Positions 58,576-64,000 of a stretch of 64,000 nt of DNA are shown one piece after another. A program made the position numbers and the translations under genes. The DNA lies in assembly GCA_002344215.1 (NCBI GenBank), contig DDSV01000013.1:1-64000 (forward strand), given 5' to 3'. The notes beneath the pieces are model-generated. The model had not been told where the DNA came from. It was given only the letters and a program-made list of their open reading frames with translations, and did no database searches. The stretch is from Akkermansiaceae bacterium UBA2381 (GTDB lineage: Bacteria > Verrucomicrobiota > Verrucomicrobiia > Verrucomicrobiales > DEV007). How positions within the stretch are numbered: position 1 is the first letter of the stretch; each line of letters opens with the position of its first letter.

Positions 58576-61209
58576 CTACTTCTTCTTCCCCAAACCCTTG
58601 ATAAACAAAACGACCGAATCGATCTCGTGGTCTTTGAGCACCCCGAGATAGGACGGCATTCCCACCCCGGTGCGCTCCATTTCGTAGCCTTGCTGCACGC
58701 GCCGGGCCGGATCGAGGATGGATTCGCGGAGGTAGGCCTCGTCGATCTTTTTGATCTCGGATCCGTCGGAAAAGACGCGGCTCGCTCCCCAGAGTCCGAT
58801 CCAGGGAGGTCCGACCGCAACCTTCGCTCCTCCTTCCGCTGCGACAGGAGGGCTCGGGATGTCGGGATCGCCTGTGGCGTGGCAGGCGACACACCCGTAA
58901 CGCACGGCGACTTCCTTGCCCAGCGCGGCGGTGGGCTCGACGGCGTCGGCTCCGCCGCTGAGGTCAGTTCGCGGGGTCAAATCAACCTTGTCGTCGGCAA
59001 AACCGAGAGATGAGAGATCGAAGGAGGGCAGGGAGTGGACGGTGAGATAGACATTTTCAACCTGAACCACTCCGGGAGCGGGGAGCCGGTAGGTGAGGCG
59101 AAGGGAATGCGAGGGCTGCATGTCGGCGAATCCGAGAAAAAGCGACTTCGCGTCTTTTGAGAGCTTGGCGCTCAGGACCGGAAGCGCCTCCTGTCCGGGC
59201 TCTCCGTCGAGGCGGTAGTTGCCCGAGCCATATTCATGTGTCTGGCGATAGTTCCAGCGGTCGGCCGAATAGCGGCCCAATTCCGACACGAGTTCCGGCG
59301 AGAGGGCTTGATCAAAGGTCAGGAGGATGCCCCGTTTTTCCGCCCGAATCCCGCGAGGGAGCCAGGGTTCGGTCGCGCCTGGCCGCACCCGGTAGAGACC
59401 GCTGATACGGCTGCCGGAGCTGCCGAAGATCTGGAATCCGGTAACGTAAAGATAGCCGTCGTGCGGATTGACCCGTCCGTTCAGAAGTCCGGAGGGAAAA
59501 CCCGACAGCAGAGGCATCACCGCGCCCTGCTCACTGCGGGGATCGAGGTAGACTTTGAAAATTTCGGGCCGGTTGTAGCCGATGTGAATGAGAGTGTCAT
59601 TGAGTGGTCCCATTTTCAGGGAGGCTTCACCGCTCTGACGAATCCACACCTGTCCCGCACCGGACTGGTTGATAAAGTGGGGAATCCAGACCTCGGCGGG
59701 TGAGATCGAGGCAGGATGGGTGACCTTTTCCTTGAACTTCTCGGGCTGGAAACCGAAGTAACGTCCCGTCTCGACCCGGTAGATGGGGGTGGCCGGTTTC
59801 CAGTTTCCCTGCTGATCGCTCGCGGTGAGGACGCCCGTCCTGGCATCGTAGCCGAGATAGGGCTGACGGAAGCCGGTGGCGATAACCTCATAGGAATCGC
59901 CATCGGGGGCTACCTTGATGACCGTGCCGTTGAGCTTGCCTATGGTCGAGCCGATCTGGCCACCGTGGGCGACATAAAAGCTTCCGTCAGGCAGGGCGAT
60001 GAAGTCATTGGCAAACTGGCGGGTTTCAGCGGACTGGGCGAAGACACTGGAGACATTCTCGTGCCAGTCGGCTTCGCCGTTCCTGTCGGTGTCGTGAAGA
60101 CGCACGATGCCGTTGCGGTCGAAGACAAAAATCGCGTCATCGCGAAGGGCAAGGTTCTGAGGTTCGTGCAGACCCGAGGCAAATCGGCTCCACTCAGCGC
60201 CCTCTGCGGAGTCGAGTCCTTTCACGATCCAGACATCACCGTCGAAAGTAACGAAGGCAGCCCGCCCATCGGGAAAAAACTCGAGGTCGGCGAGGCGGAC
60301 GTTGCGTTTCCAGGGATTCGGGGCAGGGAGTGGGAGGTCGTCGTAGACCCAGGCGGCGTCTTTTGCGGGTGCCGTGGCAGGGCCGGTCTTCACGGCGTCC
60401 GCCCAGCGGCGTGATGATGCCGGAAGATCGGGGAATGAGGCAGATTCCATCGCGGAGACCTGGCCATCTTCCGTGATGGTGAATTGAATAGAGGAGGGTT
60501 GTTCCGAGGCCGGGAGTTCCTGTCTTTGATCGGTCTCCATTCCCCAGACGAAATGGATGGGCTCGCTGTGCGCTCCGATTTCGACCAGGCGAAGGAGCTT
60601 TTTTCCTTCGCTCGTGAGGCGTTCCTTGATGGGGATTCCGGAAACGGTGTATTCCAGTTGCACCCCCCCGCCAAGTAGTCGGAGTCCGGAGAACCGGCCC
60701 ATGGTCACCGGACCGAGTCCTAGTTCTCCTTCCTCAGCCCGACCGCGGTCACGTGGGTCGACGAGCACCGCTTCTTTTCCGACGGAGGCGCCGGGAATCA
60801 GGGGCGTCGCGAGGATGTTCTCGCCGAGTGGACGGGGCAGTTCCTTTTGTCCCGGTGCGGACTTGCGGTTCGGGAGGCGGTAACTGCCCGTGCCCATGCC
60901 GTCCATGGTGAGGTATTCGCCGTCCTCGTTTGCCTTCCAGAAGAGGGCCCAGCGAAGGAGATCGGGATCAAAGCAACCGAAAAGCCCATTCCCGGCTGGC
61001 ACGATGATTCCGCGTGGGGTGAGATTCAACTTCTCCGGTTTGTCACCAAAGGAGCGGGCGTCGACCGTTTGGGTGAAGAAGGGTGCATCATCCTCGACAA
61101 ACGAGGCAAAGGGGGATTTGAGCTCGAGGTGCGCCTTTTCCTGCGCTTGCGAAGAAGTAGCCAGGAGGACTATGGCAACAAAGGCAGACCAGTTTGGAAA
61201 AGAATTCAT
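58576..61209 (-). CDS. DUF6797-type propeller protein with C-terminal cytochrome c
   Basis: 877 aa with a signal peptide (MNSFPNWSAFVAIVLLATSSQ). The first half opens FVEDDAPFFTQTVDARSFG, typical of DUF6797. The middle contains beta-propeller-like repeats such as NVRLADLEFFPDGRAAFVTF and FIALPDGSFYVAHGG. The last ~120 residues are a c-type cytochrome: YGCVACHATGDPD with the CxxCH haem site, and a downstream methionine in GVGMPSYLG as probable sixth ligand. Such fusions are widespread in Verrucomicrobia/Planctomycetes and are thought to oxidise carbohydrate-related substrates in the periplasm. The reaction is unknown. The ATG at 61209 is chosen for the signal peptide. Confidence 0.85.
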   Translation of the reverse strand: MNSFPNWSAFVAIVLLATSSQAQEKAHLELKSPFASFVEDDAPFFTQTVDARSFGDKPEKLNLTPRGIIVPAGNGLFGCFDPDLLRWALFWKANEDGEYLTMDGMGTGSYRLPNRKSAPGQKELPRPLGENILATPLIPGASVGKEAVLVDPRDRGRAEEGELGLGPVTMGRFSGLRLLGGGVQLEYTVSGIPIKERLTSEGKKLLRLVEIGAHSEPIHFVWGMETDQRQELPASEQPSSIQFTITEDGQVSAMESASFPDLPASSRRWADAVKTGPATAPAKDAAWVYDDLPLPAPNPWKRNVRLADLEFFPDGRAAFVTFDGDVWIVKGLDSAEGAEWSRFASGLHEPQNLALRDDAIFVFDRNGIVRLHDTDRNGEADWHENVSSVFAQSAETRQFANDFIALPDGSFYVAHGGQIGSTIGKLNGTVIKVAPDGDSYEVIATGFRQPYLGYDARTGVLTASDQQGNWKPATPIYRVETGRYFGFQPEKFKEKVTHPASISPAEVWIPHFINQSGAGQVWIRQSGEASLKMGPLNDTLIHIGYNRPEIFKVYLDPRSEQGAVMPLLSGFPSGLLNGRVNPHDGYLYVTGFQIFGSSGSRISGLYRVRPGATEPWLPRGIRAEKRGILLTFDQALSPELVSELGRYSADRWNYRQTHEYGSGNYRLDGEPGQEALPVLSAKLSKDAKSLFLGFADMQPSHSLRLTYRLPAPGVVQVENVYLTVHSLPSFDLSSLGFADDKVDLTPRTDLSGGADAVEPTAALGKEVAVRYGCVACHATGDPDIPSPPVAAEGGAKVAVGPPWIGLWGASRVFSDGSEIKKIDEAYLRESILDPARRVQQGYEMERTGVGMPSYLGVLKDHEIDSVVLFIKGLGKKK

Positions 61210-61300
61210 CGGTGGGATTTGAAGTCGGAGAGTGGGGCAATTCCCGGGGAGGATCAATAGCGCAATTCTCCTCGTTCCTCCACGGGAGGCGGGCTGCACA

Positions 61301-62764
61301 TTACAGCCCGATTACGTAGATCCGCTTTTGCGAAACTTGTTCGGCCTCCGGCAGCGTGATCCAGCGCTCAGTGTATTTTTCACCCCACGAATCGGAAAAA
61401 GCGATCTCGTTCGTTTCCTCGTTGTAGCCGATGATGATGACGACATGACCGGAGTCGTAGTCCGGTGTCAGAGAGGGTTCAGCGGCGGCGGCGGCACTCT
61501 TGTGTTCCTCCCAGGAATCCTTACGCGTCTTCACGCGACCGTTCGCGGTCTCATTGAAGGCTTTGGTGCTGAAGAGAGTCCACATCATGGGGATCCCGCT
61601 GTTCACTGATTTCATGATGTCCCGCATCTTCAGTTCACCCTCGATGATGTCGAAGGAGCGGCCTTTTCGCTTGATGTCGCGACCGATGTTCGAGAGAAGA
61701 ACATCGACCGAGGTTCCGCCTCCGGCTTGTGTTTCCCCCGCCATGGCGAGCAAATACATGTCGGCGGGGATTCCGAGGAATCGCATGCACCGTTCTGCCG
61801 TAGCCGGAACGCAGTATCCCTTCGGGCCCTGGTCGACCATGGGTATATTCGAAATCACGACGTCACCATTGTCCCGCTTCTCGATAAACCCGCGTGCCCT
61901 CTCCCGCACCACCGCATCGGGAACTCGTTCCGTGTTGCCCCGATTGTCGGCGGCAGCAATGGTCTGAATCGCGAGGGAGACATACTCATCCGGAACATGT
62001 GAAAGCAGAAAAGCGTGTCCGGCCCAATCCCAGCGATCCACCTCCACGCGTGATTCGCCTTCTCCGAAACGCTGTTTTGCAGGCTCCCCGAGGAGCGCAG
62101 TCAGATTGGAGGTAATTAGTTCGGTGTCGTTCTCCATGATGACACGCACGCCCTCCATGCCGCCCGGCACCGGTTTCCCTTTGATAAAATGTTCCTCGCC
62201 ACTCCCGGCGGCTCCAAACGAATCGCCCTTGTTTGCAAAAACAATTGAGATCGCAGTGATCTGATCGCCTTCACCGTAGAGTGCCGCCGAATAGGGACGG
62301 GCTCCAAGGAACCGGTATTTTTCGTCAGGGTAGGCCCGATAACTTTCTCCTATCTCCGTCTTGGATTCCCGCGGCCACTTGAGGCGCTCCGCAACCTCTT
62401 CGGGTCGGGTCATCCAGAGGGGGGAATCCGCGAAGAGTGACTGCCCGATCGCTTCGTTGATTTGGGTGGGAGAAACCCCTCCGGTGTCAGAAGCAGGTGC
62501 CGGAGTCGGGTTCTTCGTCCGGGACCAGTTTTTAATAAATTCCTGATCCGCGGTGGAAAGAGAGTTTGCCGGAATCTCGAATTGCTGTCCGCTCTCCAGG
62601 GAGATGGAAATCTTATCTCCGTTGACCGAAAGGATCTTTGCCCGGACCTCTTTGCCGGCCGAGTTCTTGAAGGTGCGATAATCGTCGCTCCATCCGTCAG
62701 CGGGTGCAAAGCAGCCTAGTGAAAACGCAAGCAGGACAACACGGAGGCTCAGCGGGGGATTCAT
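61301..62764 (-). CDS. secreted protein with SHD1-like and C39-like peptidase domains
   Basis: About 487 aa. A signal peptide (MNPPLSLRVVLLAFSLGCF) is followed by an SHD1-like barrel: YRTFKNSAGKEVRAKILSV then ISLESGQQFEIPANSLS. The C-terminal region resembles papain-like C39 peptidases: PMVDQGPKGYCVPATAERCM (candidate Cys), GHVVIIIGYNEETN (His) and IAFSDSWGEKYTERW (Asp/Asn position). This looks like an active triad, so a protease or peptide-processing enzyme of the envelope is inferred. Its substrate is unknown. The ATG at 62764 is used because a signal peptide follows; an in-frame codon at 62800 precedes it. Confidence 0.75.
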   Translation of the reverse strand: MNPPLSLRVVLLAFSLGCFAPADGWSDDYRTFKNSAGKEVRAKILSVNGDKISISLESGQQFEIPANSLSTADQEFIKNWSRTKNPTPAPASDTGGVSPTQINEAIGQSLFADSPLWMTRPEEVAERLKWPRESKTEIGESYRAYPDEKYRFLGARPYSAALYGEGDQITAISIVFANKGDSFGAAGSGEEHFIKGKPVPGGMEGVRVIMENDTELITSNLTALLGEPAKQRFGEGESRVEVDRWDWAGHAFLLSHVPDEYVSLAIQTIAAADNRGNTERVPDAVVRERARGFIEKRDNGDVVISNIPMVDQGPKGYCVPATAERCMRFLGIPADMYLLAMAGETQAGGGTSVDVLLSNIGRDIKRKGRSFDIIEGELKMRDIMKSVNSGIPMMWTLFSTKAFNETANGRVKTRKDSWEEHKSAAAAAEPSLTPDYDSGHVVIIIGYNEETNEIAFSDSWGEKYTERWITLPEAEQVSQKRIYVIGL

Positions 62765-62876
62765 CCTCAAAAGGATAAAGGAGACGCAGGTTAGCCGCAA
62801 GAAATAGTCGCGCCCGTAACCTGGCCGCTGCCGTCCCTAGGTTAGAAGGCGCCGGATAACGCCACAGAATCAGCCG

Positions 62877-64000
62877 CTAAACGAAAAGTCCCAGAATCAG
62901 CCCCGGATTGAAGCCGGCGAGAATGATCGCGACCATCAGGGCGACCATTGCGATTTTCGCGAGCGGGCTCACCGAAATGGCCGGGAGGTCGATCTGCCCT
63001 TTGCCGGAATCCGATAGGAACATGGAGGCCGCAATTTTAAGATAATAATAGAATCCGGCGGCGGCTCCGATCAGACCAACGGTGAGGAGGACCCAGTGTT
63101 GGGATTCGACGGCGAGTTTGAAGACAAAGAGTTTCCCGAAGAATCCGGCGGTGAGAGGAATGCCCGCGAGTGAAGACATTGCGACGAGCATGGCGAAGGC
63201 GAGGAAGGGTGAACGCTTCGCGAGGCCGCGGAAGGAGTCGAGGTCTTCCCCGCTGATTTTGGTGCGCAGGCTTGTCATGACAAGGAAGGCGAGCAGAGTC
63301 ATGAGCAGATAGGCACCCAGGTAAAAGGCAATCACCGCAACAGGCGTGAGGGCGGAGTTGCCGCCCGCCCGAGGTGAGGATGCCAATGCCATGACGAGAA
63401 ACCCGGCGTGGGCAATGCTGGAGTAGGCGAGAAGCCGTTTGAAATTCTTTTGAGGCAGCGCGGCGAGATTGCCGACGAGCAGGGTCAGAACGGCAACGAC
63501 CGTGAGCACCAGAGTCACCTTGCCCACGAGTTCGGCGCTTGCGAGAAAAGGGCTCACCAGACGAAGCATCACGATGAATCCTGCTGCTTTCGAACCGACC
63601 GAAAGGAAGGCGGTGATCGGCGTCGGGGCGCCCTGATAAACATCGGGGATCCAGAGGTGGAAGGGGGCCGCTCCGACTTTGAAGGCGAGGGCGACAAGGA
63701 TGAGGCCGAAAGTGAAAAGAGCAGTCGTGGTGTTGATGTCAGGCTTTGCGAGAGCGGTGGAGATTTCGGAAAGCTGCATGCTCCCGGTGATGCCGAAGAG
63801 CCAGGCGAAACCGTAGACGAGGAAGCCGGTCGAGAGCGCTCCCAGAATGAGATATTTCACTCCGGCTTCGAGCGAACCGACGTTCCGCCTCAGGTAGGCG
63901 ACCATGATGTAGAAGGCGATCGTGACCGTCTCAAGGGAGACAAAAATGCTGACAAGGTTGTTCGCCGAGGCCATCCACATGAGACCGGCGCAGGCAAACA
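62877..64000 (-). CDS. nuoN: NADH-quinone oxidoreductase subunit N, N-terminus beyond window
   Basis: The last ~374 aa of a ~480-aa antiporter-like membrane subunit of complex I. FKVGAAPFHLWIPDVYQGAP, LLAYSSIAHAGFLVMAL and LAGIPLTAGFFGKLFVFK are NuoN hallmarks. The reading frame remains open to the edge at 64000, and the coding strand upstream of the methionine at 63980 continues FACAGLMWMASANNLVS without a stop. The true start and probably nuoM therefore lie beyond the window. It contributes to proton translocation coupled to quinone reduction. Confidence 0.93.
   Translation of the reverse strand, partial: FACAGLMWMASANNLVSIFVSLETVTIAFYIMVAYLRRNVGSLEAGVKYLILGALSTGFLVYGFAWLFGITGSMQLSEISTALAKPDINTTTALFTFGLILVALAFKVGAAPFHLWIPDVYQGAPTPITAFLSVGSKAAGFIVMLRLVSPFLASAELVGKVTLVLTVVAVLTLLVGNLAALPQKNFKRLLAYSSIAHAGFLVMALASSPRAGGNSALTPVAVIAFYLGAYLLMTLLAFLVMTSLRTKISGEDLDSFRGLAKRSPFLAFAMLVAMSSLAGIPLTAGFFGKLFVFKLAVESQHWVLLTVGLIGAAAGFYYYLKIAASMFLSDSGKGQIDLPAISVSPLAKIAMVALMVAIILAGFNPGLILGLFV

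Overview
This 64 kb window is bacterial chromosome from what is most likely a member of the Verrucomicrobiota (PVC superphylum). The inference rests on gene content, not on a marker gene. It holds two secreted sulfatases, several secreted alpha/beta hydrolases, a DUF6797-type propeller protein fused to cytochrome c, a PQQ-like propeller protein, an SHD1/C39-like protein and prepilin-type leaders. These sit beside a Gram-negative rod-shape and peptidoglycan cluster (mreBCD-mrdA-rng, murJ). The DNA looks GC-rich, and many starts lack a clear Shine-Dalgarno sequence. No rRNA, tRNA, CRISPR array or complete insertion sequence was seen.

Layout. (1) 0-2.3 kb: small accessory genes (HD-domain hydrolase, small membrane protein, a 69-aa protein and two VOC/glyoxalase-fold proteins). 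Three of these units are each followed at once by a copy of an imperfectly palindromic ~95-bp repeat (the third copy shortened), which looks like an integron-cassette or CALIN array. (2) 2.4-7.8 kb: carbohydrate and ester catabolism, with a hexose-6-phosphate mutarotase, two esterases and a sulfatase fused to an alpha/beta hydrolase. (3) 7.8-9.5 kb: a membrane NERD-nuclease-like gene paired with a gene carrying a HEPN R-N-x3-H motif, a candidate defence or toxin-like pair. (4) 9.6-17.6 kb: an Mre11/Rad50-like (YhaO/YhaN-like) pair, a second sulfatase, a PQQ-like propeller, another hydrolase and a small protein resembling a decayed HNH nuclease. (5) 17.6-32.9 kb: housekeeping genes, with a PrsW protease, nrdB-nrdA under two NrdR-like boxes spaced 31 bp apart, superoxide dismutase, the mreB-mreC-mreD-mrdA-rng cluster, a YkgJ-type cysteine-cluster protein and HU. 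(6) 33-39.2 kb: gamma-carbonic anhydrase, bifunctional nuclease, chromate transporter, then an arsR-pstSCAB operon without phoU. (7) 39.2-41.2 kb: DUF1015 protein and a HAD phosphatase. (8) 41.3-47.0 kb: the most unusual block. A sulfotransferase faces a four-gene operon of an LpxB-like glycosyltransferase, two LpxL-like acyltransferases and a cytochrome P450. Beyond its far end lies a decayed copy of the start of the HAD gene that borders its near end, so the block looks like an acquired or rearranged insert. (9) 47.3-52.8 kb: LRR lipoprotein, murJ, and a tightly overlapping run of a membrane protein, a prepilin-like protein and an ABC-2 exporter. (10) 52.8-64 kb: glgX, xseB-dxs, an esterase, the DUF6797/cytochrome protein, a C39-like protease-fold protein, and a nuoN cut by the window edge.

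How the parts work together: the sulfatases and esterases fit use of sulfated, acylated polysaccharides outside the cytoplasm, and mutarotase and GlgX handle the resulting sugars. The mre/mrdA/murJ genes build the cell wall. The 41-47 kb block is best read as a route to an unusual acylated, glycosylated lipid that is oxidised and/or sulfated; its product cannot be deduced from sequence alone.
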